From positions 608,873 through 672,872 of the forward strand of contig NW_006768786.1 in NCBI RefSeq assembly GCF_000204055.1: a stretch of DNA of 64,000 bases. Direction: 5' to 3'. Below are positions 37,030-47,539 of the stretch, piece after piece. Made by a program: the position numbers and the translations under genes. The notes beneath the pieces are model-generated. The model ran no database searches and was not told where the DNA came from. It saw only the letters and a list, made by a program, of their open reading frames with translations. The stretch is from Melampsora larici-populina 98AG31. Its lineage: Eukaryota; Basidiomycota; Pucciniomycetes; Pucciniales; Melampsoraceae. Positions within the stretch are counted from its first letter, which is position 1; the number at the start of each line of letters is the position of its first letter.

Positions 37030-37985
37030 CTTGGAGTGGCTCTAATGGTGATTGCACGGGGGTTCAGGGGTGTAAGACCTTTGGTCATTAAAACTGGCAC
37101 TTACTACAAAAAGATACTAAACTACTTAAATATCAACACTTAGGGTTTCTAATTGGTTCCTGTGTGATTTAGGACTAGCCTTCCTACCCCATATCCTATG
37201 GAACCAGTCTCCTATACTGGTATCCCATTGATTTGAAAAAAAATAAGGTCTCTTGGGATCTAGAAAACCTTGTGCAGTGTTCTCACAGCGCCCCCCAGGA
37301 AAGTTCAGTGAAGTTTCTTTTCAAACCTTCCAAGGGGTCACAGCACAAGCCCACAGTGACCCAAGAACTCAAGTTTAGTGGTAGTGGCACAGTAGGGTTT
37401 TTCCTAAATAGATTCTTGTGCTGAGGCCAACTGTAGTTGCAGAGTGGGTCCCCAAGCCTGCACGGTGAGCTTGAGTACTGTTACATTTGACAAAGAACCT
37501 GAATAATAGTCTTCACATCATCATAGTCTCAATTCATTTATATCTTGACTTCTTATGGTTGTATGGAGAATCTTAGATTCTAAAAGGTTTTCACCAAGTC
37601 CCAAAATTGGCAATAACAATTTGCAAATGATCAGCTTTGCAACAGATATTGAACAATGGCTCAAGCTTTGATATTTTTCAGTCAGAATTGGAATTTAACC
37701 CAGTCATGACAAGAGGGCTTTGAAAACATTTCCCTAACTTCCTTTACTCCATCATCAAGGTTGTAGACACATCAAAGAGGTCATTATCTCTATGTATGCA
37801 TCTCAGTTGCTTGTCAATGTAATATCCTAGACTTGTACTGATTACAGCTTACCTCACTCTGAAGACTCATGTTCATACTGTGGTATTACCTCACGGTGCA
37901 ATCTAAGTTATAATACCATCACACCTCTGATCTTGTATCACAAAGCTTATATCATATTGAACTGTCTATAATCAAAACAGTGCCT
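37030..37985 (+). repeat. Probable long terminal repeat of a gypsy-like element
   Basis: It directly precedes a gag remnant and shares a segment (TACCTCACGGTGCAATCTAAG through ATAATACCATCACACCTCTG) with 39841-39890 (reverse orientation), with the bases left of the hAT element at 47770-47807, and with the bases right of it at 54004-54020. A second block (37239-37330) resembles 3014-3115. Exact LTR ends were not determined. Confidence 0.45.
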
Positions 37986-37993
37986 CAAAGTCA

Positions 37994-38810
37994 GTGAAGA
38001 AAGAAGAAGACCTAAAAGAAGATCAAAGTTTAAATGAATTCAAAGCAAGAAAGAATGGAGAAGTCAAGATAAAAAATACAATTATCAAAGAAGTTTTTAT
38101 TACCCCACCTTCAAACTTTATCTCAAACGTAACAACTCCTCGCAATCTCTGTTCCCATTCATCACACTCAACTCAAACTCTATTCATCATACCTGGTTTC
38201 AAAGTGTGTAATAGCCAGCCTAATAGCCCAGAAACTAGTGCCAATTTTACTTTGGCTGCATCTTCTCAATTCAACAGCATGGATAATACTTTGGGGAATA
38301 TGGCAATGGCAGGTCCAGATCCACTAGCACTAATTATGGCACATCTTGAAGCCATGGATGTTAGATTATCTGAGGAAACACAAAGAATAGTGTCCTACCC
38401 AGCTACCCAGCCAACAATTGCCCACCCAAAAGCTTGACCTCCAAAAGTACCAACACCCAATAAATTCAATGGATCATGGGGTATCAAAGAGGACATCTTT
38501 GTTAATCAAGTAGAACTCTACAATTCAATGAACCCCATGCAATTTTCAGTTGACTGCACAAAAGTTGGATGGAATTTATTTTCTATGACAGGCAAAGGAG
38601 GTGAATGGATGAAGCCTTAACTCAAAAATTGATTCAGGGTGATGATGGAGAGGAATTGACATGGCAAAAGGTCCCAAGTCATTTCAAGAACACAATATTT
38701 GACTCAGAGAGGATTATGAAGGAAGACAAGGCTATTAGAGCTCAAAAATAGACAAGTACAGTATCAACATACTCCCTCAAGTTTAATAATTTAGCTCTTG
38801 ATACATGTGT
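37994..38810 (+). pseudogene. Ty3/gypsy-type Gag remnant
   Basis: The frame from 37994 to 38437 is followed directly after a stop by PPKVPTPNKFNGSWG and VELYNSMNPMQFS, then TKVGWNLFSMTGKGGEW and a degraded continuation (QVQYQHTPSSLI, recalling SVSEYALKFNQLA). These are the conserved Gag/retrotransposon capsid blocks of fungal Ty3/gypsy elements. Several stops occur after 38620 and no protease, reverse transcriptase or integrase follows, so this is a truncated copy. Confidence 0.7.
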
Positions 38811-38875
38811 GTTTCTCACGTAATGGCACCTATATTATGGGGTCTGGTGCTGAGATCCAGGCCTATGTTCTTCAA

Positions 38876-38949
38876 AATGGCACCTACATTTTGAAATGAC
38901 CATTAGGCACTGCAAAAAGTGCCTACATGCTCATTTTGTAGGTGCCATA
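38876..38949. repeat. Nested palindrome with GGCACCTACA ends
   Basis: The segment opens ATGGCACCTACA and closes TGTAGGTGCCAT. An inner stem (GGCACT...AGTGCC) sits at its centre. Almost every base pairs. It lies at the left edge of the foldback array. Confidence 0.6.
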
Positions 38950-39845
38950 AGAAAACACCTAAATCTCAAAATTAATATATTGGTGGATAGAAAAAAGATT
39001 TCACAGTTACAATTAGGATATCAGTGGATGGAAAATAGATCTCAAGTTATGATTACAATATTGGTGAATGGAAAAACTAATTTCAGTTGTGATCAAATTA
39101 CTGCTGGACAGAATTTTTTTGAGTTGCAATTAAGGTATTGGTGGACAGAAAAAACATGTCAAGTTGCAATTATAATAGGATTTGGTTGATGGAAAAAATA
39201 TTTCAAGTTACAATTAAAATATCAATGCACAGAAAGAACATCTCGAGTCATGATTAGGATATTGGTGGATGGAAAAAACATTTCAAGTCATGGGTAGAAT
39301 ATTGGTGGATGGAAAAAAAGTTTGACTGACATTTGAGAATCTTGGTGGACAGAAAAAACTTTCCAAGTTATGATTGAGATATTGGTGAATGGACAAATAA
39401 TTCCAACAATTGGGTTATTGGTGGACGGGAAAAATGTTCCATTATTCAATGTGGTAGTTAGCTTGCATTTTATCTCATTCTGAAGATGATGCTGCCATCC
39501 ACATATATCTCAAGTGTAAGCCAAAATATTTTAATTGTAAGTCAAAATGTTTTTTCTGTCCACCAATGTTCTGACCATAAGTCAAGATTTTTTTCTGTCC
39601 ACAAATATCCTGATTGTAACTCAAGATATCTTTTCTGTCCACCAATACCTACATTGCAGCTCAAAATGGTTTTTCCGTCCACCAATATTTTAATCACAAC
39701 TGAAATTAGATTTTCCGTCCACCAATACCTTGTTTATTTGCAACTCAAATCAGTTTTTCTGTCCATCAATACCTTCATCACAACTCAAATCAGTTTTTCT
39801 GAGGTGCTTGAGTATGTTGGCTATCTTTGGCGCCTACATATTTAG
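38950..39845. repeat. Foldback element made of two opposed tandem arrays
   Basis: From about 38960 to 39440 a unit of about 40 bases (core ATTGGTGGATGGAAAAAA plus CAAGTTACAATTA) is repeated around 12 times with divergence. From about 39500 to 39805 the reverse complement unit (TTTTTCTGTCCACCAATA, then TTGTAACTCAA) is repeated around eight times. The two arrays can pair into a long hairpin. GGCACCTACA or GGCGCCTACA motifs lie at both outer edges. A short piece of the same array end recurs at 47560-47650. The reading frames within are consequences of the repeats. Confidence 0.7.
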
Positions 39846-39847
39846 GG

Positions 39848-40002
39848 AGGTGTGTTGGTATTATAAGTTAGTTTGAACCATGAGGTAATTAACACAAGTA
39901 TTTAGAGCATCTTCAATTGTTAGCATTAAATTTGGCTCTAGTGGGGCTAAACTTGGGATCTTACTGTTTGCCACCCACAATCTGAACTTATAGGCACTGT
40001 CA
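39848..40002 (-). repeat. LTR-related repeat, minus-oriented copy
   Basis: This is the reverse complement of 47659-47807. On the minus strand it starts TGACAGTGCCTATAAGTTC and includes GAGGTGTGTTGGTATTATAAG on the plus strand. It directly abuts the truncated GDP-mannose pyrophosphorylase fragment, so it marks the breakpoint. Confidence 0.6.
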
Positions 40003-40462
40003 AAAATTAAGAACAAAGAATGGTGAATCATCTTTTCCGAGAATGTCTTTTGCAAGAGCAAGCGGACCAGCTAAGGAAAATGATTGAAAGTAAGTTTTGG
40101 TCAGTTGATGATTCGATGGGAAACGGTGATTTAAAAGTTTCACTGACCAAATGGCTCAGTTTCCACACTGAAAGTGATTCGAATTCCATATTTCTCTTCT
40201 GTATCTTTTAAAACTGCCACCATCACCTCAGGTCGATAATTGACAGCCAAAACAATTTCATCCACACCAGCCTAAAATAGATCAAAATCACAAGTAAGGC
40301 GAAGGTAAGAACAATGACACTTGAAAAAGTAAAAATGATATGAATGAGACTGGGACTTATGCCCACTAGAGCTTCAATTTGATGAACGATCATTGGTTTA
40401 CTGCAAAACTCAACCAATGGTTTTGGTAAAGTCAAAGTCAAAAGACGAACTCTAGTGTACTC
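40003..40462 (-). pseudogene. Truncated GDP-mannose pyrophosphorylase fragment
   Basis: Three exon-like blocks of mannose-1-phosphate guanylyltransferase, the cytosolic enzyme that makes GDP-mannose, lie in order on the minus strand. They are [20 protein letters not shown] (exon near 40372-40455), [19 protein letters not shown] through [10 protein letters not shown] (about 40150-40266) and GPLALAKDILGKDDSPFFVL (about 40011-40070). The N-terminal nucleotide-binding signature GGxGTRLRPLT is degraded ([11 protein letters not shown]), one intron donor reads GC, and the frame stops where the LTR-like repeat begins near 40002. The remaining two thirds of the enzyme is absent from the window. An intact copy elsewhere is expected because the enzyme is essential in fungi. 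Confidence 0.75.
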
Positions 40463-40909
40463 AAATTCTCATGTTAAGAGTTAAAGACTTTCAAATGTAT
40501 ATCGGATTCTCATGAGAACATGACCTCAGTCAGTTTATCAGATCGACTGTAAGTGAACTAGCACCCTGATTGAATCAAGATTGCCCATAGGAAGAGTAGA
40601 CGAATACACTTTACATTTTCAATTTCCATTGATTCGGAACAATCAGAGTAGCAAAACGTTGAGAAACTGCCAGAGTTGAGAAACTATTGTCATAGATTCA
40701 CTTGGTTTACAAATCGGCTGGTGTACAAAAAAACCCTGACCGATGAATGGCTATGATAAGGGGAAAGCGAGCTGGCTTCAAACTTTGACCAGGAGAATGC
40801 CTAGAAGGCTCTTCTGGAAAGAAATTGTTGCATGTCATAATAAGCGTTCACGCCCACATATAGCTCTCCTGAACTGCAACATACGTTGATTACATTGACA
40901 TCTGCCGAA

Positions 40910-41432
40910 TCAACAACAACCGCCTCCTTGTTCACATGGGTTGCAGGTTGGGGGCGCTTCTGTGGGGGGGAGTCCAGATCCAGGAGAAGTAGGACCAGGT
41001 CCAGGAGAAGAGTTACGAGTTTTGAGGGGTTTTGAGCTAGTGAGATTTGTTTCGTGTAGACAGGTATCATATCAATCAGTCAAACGATGTAGAGTAGAGT
41101 AACGAGAGTTGATGCTCAGAACGTTCACTTACAATCTCTTTTCGATGATCGGAGTGAACTCTGCAAATCGTCGTTGTAAGACGTCACGAGTGATACTGAG
41201 ATCAAGGCATGTGTTAGGTAAAGTTCCTGAGAGCAGGTGCAAACTTGCAGCAATACAGAGAAAGAGGTCAAGGCTTTGCTCACGCTTGGTCAACTTAGAC
41301 AAGGCTGGCGGAGATTGTGGCTATGAGAATAAATAGAGGATCAAGTAAGATTATGTGTGAATAGAGATATGGATCAGTGTTAATTCACTGACCAGCTGAA
41401 ACAGCAGCGATGGCAACTTTGAAGAAAAGCAT
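40910..41432 (-). CDS. Small candidate secreted protein
   Basis: Three exons (41432-41393, 41304-41133, 41036-40910) with consensus splice sites join in phase to 112 residues. The ATG opens a hydrophobic start (MLFFKVAIAAVSAA) followed by KLTKR, a possible Kex2-type cleavage site. A middle region (LFLCIAASLHLLSG) is hydrophobic, and the C-terminus is Pro/Gly/Ser-rich with clustered cysteines (CNPCEQGGGCC). This composition fits secreted proteins of unknown function. The N-terminal exon codes only 13 residues, and the second acceptor was chosen because it keeps the frame open, so the model is tentative. Confidence 0.4.
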
Positions 41433-41591
41433 GGCAAATTCTTTGAGGAATGAGACAGGTCTGATGAGACAGTTCAAGATGTAAGGTCTGGAGGATATCT
41501 AGTAAGTTTGGTGTGAGAGGGAATGAAGGATATGTTAAGTCGCTCTTATAACTTTTGTGATCGTATGTACACGAAACTACTCCAACCATAA

Positions 41592-42667
41592 GAGCATCCA
41601 CTATCACTGGGCAGATGTAGTATTTTTCCCAAGTGAAAAATGATTGACCTGAAGGACAAACAAAATTGAAAAAGGTGGAATTCTGAATTCATTTTGTGTG
41701 TGCATTAACACTGCATTTTACTGCATTGATGCTGCATTTTTCCGCATTAATGGTGCATTTTTATGCATTAACACAGCATTTTTAATCATTTTGACATTAA
41801 TTTTAATCATTTTGCATGGTGGAAAAATACTACATCTGCACAGTGTATCATGATGGTGATTTATCGTAAGTTTTGCGTTCCTGACCGCGAAATTTAATCA
41901 CGCGTGTTTTACCTAAGTTGGTAACCGCATGAAATCCACTACGGATTGATGTAATGTCTGATTTAACTACGATAAATCACTGTGAATCAACCAGATCCAC
42001 AGTGGTTTGATTTTGCGATGATTTATCATATCTTTCTCACAAATCCCATCCGAAAAACCATCCATCAGATGCCCACTACAAGTTCCTTGAAGAGACACAT
42101 CGACTGTCTTTTGAAGTCTTCAAACCACAATGATGAGGAACATCAAGAATTTGAGCAACTTGTCTAGAAATCTTGTTTTATAGGCTTCACACACCACCTT
42201 CACCATTTCAGACTCAATTCCAAACAGATTGAGCTCGAGCTCAGCCTACTCAGCAATTGACTATTGTGCACCTCAATTCTTAAGGTGTCTCACAAAAGAT
42301 TAAGATATAGGGTGATGTTGTGATTGAAATCGATTCAATTCAAAGTGCAATGTTCCGAGATGTGATATCTCGAAGTTGAGATTTGAGGATGAAGTTTGAA
42401 ATTTGAAGTTCGAAAGTGAGGTTTTGATGTTTGAAGTTTGAGAAATGAAGTTTCATATGCAGTTTGAAGTTTTGGGAACAGTAGTTTCGACTTGATTTCC
42501 TACGATAAATCAAGTCGTAGGCTTGCGTAGATTTGAACACACGGAGAGCAAGATTTGATGCAGTCGTACGGACCGCAAGTCTAAAACAGGTCCATAGTGG
42601 ACCTGTGTATAATTTAGCGTTAAAGTTACGATAAATCACTTGGTTACCGCACCCATAGTGGATGCTC
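41592..42667. mobile_element. PIF/Harbinger-like non-autonomous element
   Basis: The element begins GAGCATCCACTAT and ends ATAGTGGATGCTC, flanked on both sides by TAA, the target duplication expected of PIF/Harbinger transposons. A second inverted pair (GTGATTTATCGTAA near 41860 and TTACGATAAATCAC near 42625) extends the terminal homology on the inner side of a nested insertion. There is no transposase frame in 1,076 bp. Confidence 0.75.
41605..41845. mobile_element. MITE nested in the left end of the Harbinger-like element
   Basis: CACTGGGCAGATGTAGTATT at the left pairs with AATACTACATCTGCACAGTG at the right, with a TAT duplication on both sides. It interrupts the outer element immediately after its first 13 bases, so it inserted later. 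The interior repeats TGCATTTTT and GCATTAA motifs. It is 241 bp and non-coding. Confidence 0.75.
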
Positions 42668-42814
42668 TAAATAAATCATTTGACTATGACGTTGGATGAT
42701 CAATCTGTTCTATTTTTTGTTTTTAAATGAGGGAAAAGAGGGAAAAGTTGGCATTTAGGCAACCCATCAATTACAAATTTGCTTCCGGTTCGTTATTTTT
42801 AGGTTTTTTCCATA

Positions 42815-45574
42815 GGATTGCGGTATCCGCACCTCCCCCCCCTTAGTAACCGTACCTCCCCCCCCACTTAGCAGGCCTTAAGATACCCCTAACAACCTGT
42901 ATGTATATTTGAATTTAAGGAAGGATTCAACCTGGTCTGGAAGCTACTTTTTTGAAAACCTCTCAACACCTACATCAGCTCAGTTCATCATTGCTCGTCC
43001 AACCTCTTCAGCCTTCTGGCATGGATCTCAATCTTTCAATGCTCTACCCCTCACTCCAGGATGCTGAAGATTCCCTGCGAGAATACACAAAGAGCCACGG
43101 ATACTGGTTGAAAATCACTCGGACCATCTTTGCACAGAAAGGCAAGGGGCCAGCAAGGAAGAGGGTATTTGCCTGTGCTCATGGAGGTCAACCTAGAACA
43201 ACTGATTCCGATGTACGCACAACCTCCACCCGCCTCCTGGGATGTTTGTGGTCTGCTCAGGCTCTACGCGACACAACTACACATCAATGGACACTTAAGA
43301 TCACAAATAATGAACACCAAAACCACGAACCTTCTAAGAACTTTGAAGAAATCCCAGCCGCGAGGAGACTCACAAAGGAGCAGGCTACTGAGGTCATTCA
43401 ATTGGCAAAGGCAGGCGCCGCCTCCCGAGTTATCTTGAGTACCCTTAAAGATTCAGATCCAAACAATATATCAACACCTCAAGACATTTACAATGTAGTT
43501 AAGAAACATCGTATTGAACATTTGGATGGACGTTCATCACTTGAAACTCTACTCGATGAGCTGAAGGATGAAGGTGTTTTCCACGCATACCAACTTGATT
43601 CAGACCACTTGTTACGTCGCCTTTTCTTGGTTCCAAATGTGTGTGCATCCTCTGCTCAGGATCTCTGGACTGGTGATGTATTACTGATGGACTCGACTTA
43701 CAAAACCAATCGGTATTTACCATCTCTGAGTTGACTGCAATTCAACACTATTTAGGCTGATGTGGTTTATTCTGTGTCAGGTTCAATATGCCTCTATTAC
43801 ACATAATGGGGGTCTCTTCAACCCACAAGTCCGTCTCGCTAGCTTTTGGTTTCATGCGTCAAGAGACAGAGGAAGATTACACTTGGATTTTAGAGCAGAT
43901 GAAGGCCTTCTTGGGCTCAAAGATACTACAGATAAGTGCTGTTGTGACTGATCGAGAGTTAGCCTTGATGAATAGTTTGCATCGGGTGCTCCCACATTCG
44001 CACCACCTACTCTGCAAGTGGCATATCGAAAAAAACATACAAACAAACATCAAAAAATACTTTACCGACGAAGAATGGAAGAAATTCAAGGCGAAGTGGA
44101 ACCAAATATGCGACTCTCTTTCCCCTGAGATTTTCAATCAGAATATCAACACACTCAGTACACAGATTCACACAAGAGCCTTCGATTACATCACAAAGAC
44201 TTGGGTTATACACAAGGAAAAATTTGTCCTCGCTTGGACAAAGGATATCAAACACTTTGGGCATACTGTCACCTCTCGCGTGGAAAGAGGACATGCCTCA
44301 ATTAAACAATGGGTTTTGATGTCAACTGGAGATCTGGCTACAGTGTACCAAAAGTTAGTTTTACTTTGTCAACAACAGCGAAACAAAGTAACTTGGAAAA
44401 CGAAATATGACCGCACTCATATCTTAAATCGATTGAAAGGTAATATCTGGAGTGAGGTAAATCGAAAGATCTCACACTACGCATTGCTTCAGGTGTGTTT
44501 CCATTTGCTTTTCCCTGTCACTTGTTATTCTGGAGTTTGTATAACTAATCTGTCCCTCTGCTCAGGTATATCAACAGTACAGACAAGCACTGTCGTTGAA
44601 AAACGACTCGATCTGCACACATGTAGTTTCGGGATCGAAGGGTTTACCCTGTGCACACTTTATAAAGGAGCTCATTGGATCAAGCAAAAAGCTTCTGGTT
44701 CAACACTTTGACATTCATTGGCGACTTGAATATACTGTACCACCTATTGAACCACTCCAGGACATCGAGATTGACACCATGCTCAAGAACATTCAAACCC
44801 AATATGCGACTTTACCAGCGAACCGACAAGCAGTCTTAAAGAATCAACTTGCACTGATACTATCTAATCCGACTCCATCAGTCAGTGATCCGGTTCCAAT
44901 TCGTTCTCGTGGCCGACCAGTTGGTGCTTTAAACAAATCCAAGCGAGATCGAAGCGCATTTGAACATCAAGAAGCCCAAGAAACCGCACCCCAATGTAGC
45001 CAATGTCATCAAACAGGTCATAACAAACGGACCTGTCAAATGTGACCCAGTGATATGGAAAGTTCATCTCAGTTCAATTTGTGGATCATCAATGTACATT
45101 TTCAGATAGATCTAATTCCATGTGACCTGGTTTACAAAGCAATAAAGACCCCATAAAGACTTGTTCATAGATTACTTTCAAGATTCATTGAGAGACACAT
45201 CCAAAGTCTGCAGGTGTAAGAACGATCACAAACAAAAGATATGTAACAATCTTTCTGGAAAACTGTTTATCGATTGTTCTGAAAATCGAGCGAGTGATGT
45301 GTGACAATGTGTGATGATGTGCACCAATGTGAAAACAAAAACAAACCAGAGAAACAAGATCTCAAAGGGTGCCAACGTCTGAATTGCTCTCAAATCACAA
45401 CGGAGCGAGGAAAGGTGTGCGAAAGCGATCACACTCGCCTGCAAGGTCAAAGGATTGGAAAATTTGAAGATTAATTTCAAATATACATACAGGTTGTTAG
45501 GGGTATCTTAAGGCCTGCTAAGTGGGGGGGGAGGTACGGTTACTAAGGGGGGGGAGGTGCGGATACCGCAATCC
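42815..45574 (+). mobile_element. Complete Mutator-like (MULE) transposon
   Basis: The 2,760-bp element has 99-bp terminal inverted repeats (42815-42913 and 45476-45574) with no mismatch found by eye, beginning GGATTGCGGTATCCGCACCT and each containing two runs of eight C. A perfect 9-bp target duplication, TTTTCCATA, lies at 42806-42814 and 45575-45583. The flanks rejoin to the older repeat also seen at 3425-3505, which shows the insertion is precise. One intact transposase gene fills the interior. All hallmarks point to a recent insertion. Confidence 0.95.
43021..45045 (+). CDS. MULE transposase
   Basis: Three exons (43021-43712, 43781-44492, 44566-45045) join in phase into an uninterrupted frame of 627 residues. 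The N-terminal part resembles FAR1/WRKY-GCM1 DNA-binding domains (GYWLKITRTI, CLWSAQAL, NEHQNHEP). The RNase-H-like DDE core shows Asp near residue 224 (LLMDSTYKTN), Asp near 288 (VVTDRELALMN) followed by CKWH, and a candidate Glu near 399 (RVERGHASIKQWV). A SWIM-like segment (CTHVVSGSKGLPCAH) lacks the first cysteine pair. An AT-hook-like RSRGRPVG and a CCHC zinc knuckle (CSQCHQTGHNKRTC) close the protein. It would bind the 99-bp ends and catalyse cut-and-paste movement in the nucleus. The ATG at 43021 is the first in frame. Confidence 0.9.
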
Positions 45575-45583
45575 TTTTCCATA

Positions 45584-46330
45584 CCGTGAGCTGAATCTCA
45601 GGTTGAGCCCCGGCCTGTCGAGCTCGGAAACCGCCCATACCAACCCCCGAGCAAAAAGCTATTCAGAAAAAGGACTAATACACCTTAGAAGAACGGCCAT
45701 CTAATCAAAACTTGTCTCTTTTGAATGCCTGCCCAGCACTGTTGCAAAACCACAAGAAGTGTGAGTCTAAATGACTCCATACTTACACTGAATTCTGAAA
45801 GGGTGTGCTTGCATGAAGGTGTTTATGGAGGGTCACCGCTTTCCTTTGGGTGGGCTAAAAGCAAAGTAGCACTTAAAAAAAACCCACCGGGAACAGTGGT
45901 TAATTGGGAGGTCCCTGATCACACATACATATGTCACTAGCCTCCCTCACATGACAGGCATTCCACACTTCAACTTTAACATTTCCCCTGTGCCAAAAGG
46001 AAATCAACACTTCCTCTGCCCAGCTCCATCTCCAACAGAATCCTGACAGATAATTCCATTGAGATCAGGAAGCCTTTTACCACCATGCGTCCACCACCCC
46101 TTGATACCCTCATACATACCCTCTTACCTACCTCACAACATCGTCCAGTATACTCACCAATATCTATGGACATCAAACCAGATTTTCTACTGCTCCACCC
46201 TTAACAAAGAACACTCACAATACAATCGAGGCCAAGGCACTTAGAAGCACCACAGCCTACCACAGCAGATAACTTGACATGTGTAAGAGACTATTTATGT
46301 ATGGCAAACCGTTTCATAGATACGTGATTG
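45584..46330. other. Gene-free stretch with continuation of the older repeat
   Basis: The first 30-40 bases continue the repeat interrupted by the MULE (GTGAGCTGAATCTCAGG). The rest has only short open frames with no domain recognised. Confidence 0.4.
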
Positions 46331-46339
46331 TTGTTTGAC

Positions 46340-46918
46340 TAAACTTAACAAAGTCCCACGCTTGCGCATCCTTGCAAGGTGTTGAGTGAGGGACTTACAC
46401 CAAATGTGTGTGTTCCATAAGCTCAGATATTTGGCTTTTGCAGGGAGCTGGCTTCAAACCCTTATAGCTTTTTCCACACCAAGGATTTGCATATGGTCCA
46501 AAGGAAGAACTTGTGCGCCTGACTCTGGCGCATAAGGTACATACTTTTTTCTCAAGGAATGTGCTCCCCTCTTGCCTAAAATTCACATCAGATATTGGCT
46601 CTTAACAGAGAATTACACATGTAACCTCTCTCTTGCGTCCAAATTTACTGCTAAGCCCCAATCTTTGAAGCACATTTTTGGCAAGAAGGGATTAACTTCC
46701 TCGAAAAAAAAATTGTAGTCTCAGCGCAAGATATCAGCGCACAAGTTCTCTCTTTGGACTATATCCAAATCCTTGGTGTGGAAAAAGGTATAATTAGGAC
46801 TTGAAGCAAGCTCCCTGCCAAACCCAAATCTCTGAGGTTATGGAGCGTACACATTTGGTGTAAGTCCCTTGGTCAACGTCTCGCAAGGATACGTGAGCGT
46901 GGGACTTTGTCAAGTTTA
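46340..46918. mobile_element. Non-autonomous palindromic element with 9-bp duplication (MULE-type)
   Basis: The arms start TAAACTTAACAAAGTCCCAC and pair with the right end (GTGGGACTTTGTCAAGTTTA in reverse sense), and the homology continues imperfectly to the centre near 46630, so each arm is about 285 bases. The 9-bp duplication TTGTTTGAC is perfect at 46331-46339 and 46919-46927. The ends differ from those of the MULE at 42815, so a different transposase family member is implied. There is no coding capacity. Confidence 0.8.
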
Positions 46919-47539
46919 TTGTTTGACGCTTTTTGGAATAGACTGATGGCACATCTAAATCAGAATAGATCTCATATTCAATAACATAAAACCAACAAGA
47001 AAAAATAGCTTGTATCACTGGTGATGGATCCTGGTGGTCATTATTGGATTATGACTTGTCCTTTCTCTATCAACACCACATTATAACATCAGACTTCCAC
47101 ATCAATTTTCATTATCCATGCTAATTGCACCTTCAACAAGGTAAAACAATAAGATGAAGTTACCTTCAGAAAGTCATATCACTCAAAGCCTCTTGAGCTG
47201 AACTTGTTCAGCCTAGGTTGGTAGTAGTCAACATCTTGAATAGCTTTCAATATGTATACTATTTCTTTTTATCATTCATCATTTCTTCATTTGTAATGGA
47301 ACACGACAAAAAAATTCCTTTTCTTTTTTCACTTGTCATGTATCTGTAATTGAAAGAATTCATCCAAGATGTTCCCTCAGTTATAAAATCAAAAGAATCC
47401 AACTTTCTTGGAAAGATTGGGGTATTGGTAGAAGAGAGGATTGAAATATAAAAAGTCCCAAGATACTATCTTACTGCTCAAGATGGCACTTTCTTTGTTT
47501 GTCTGCTTACTGAATGTTTGGTGCAAGTGAGGGGTAAAA

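Noticed and set aside
38896..39845. Open frames with repeated ILVDRKK or FSVHQY-like peptides
   Set aside because: The peptides are a by-product of the tandem DNA units, and both strands show equivalent frames.
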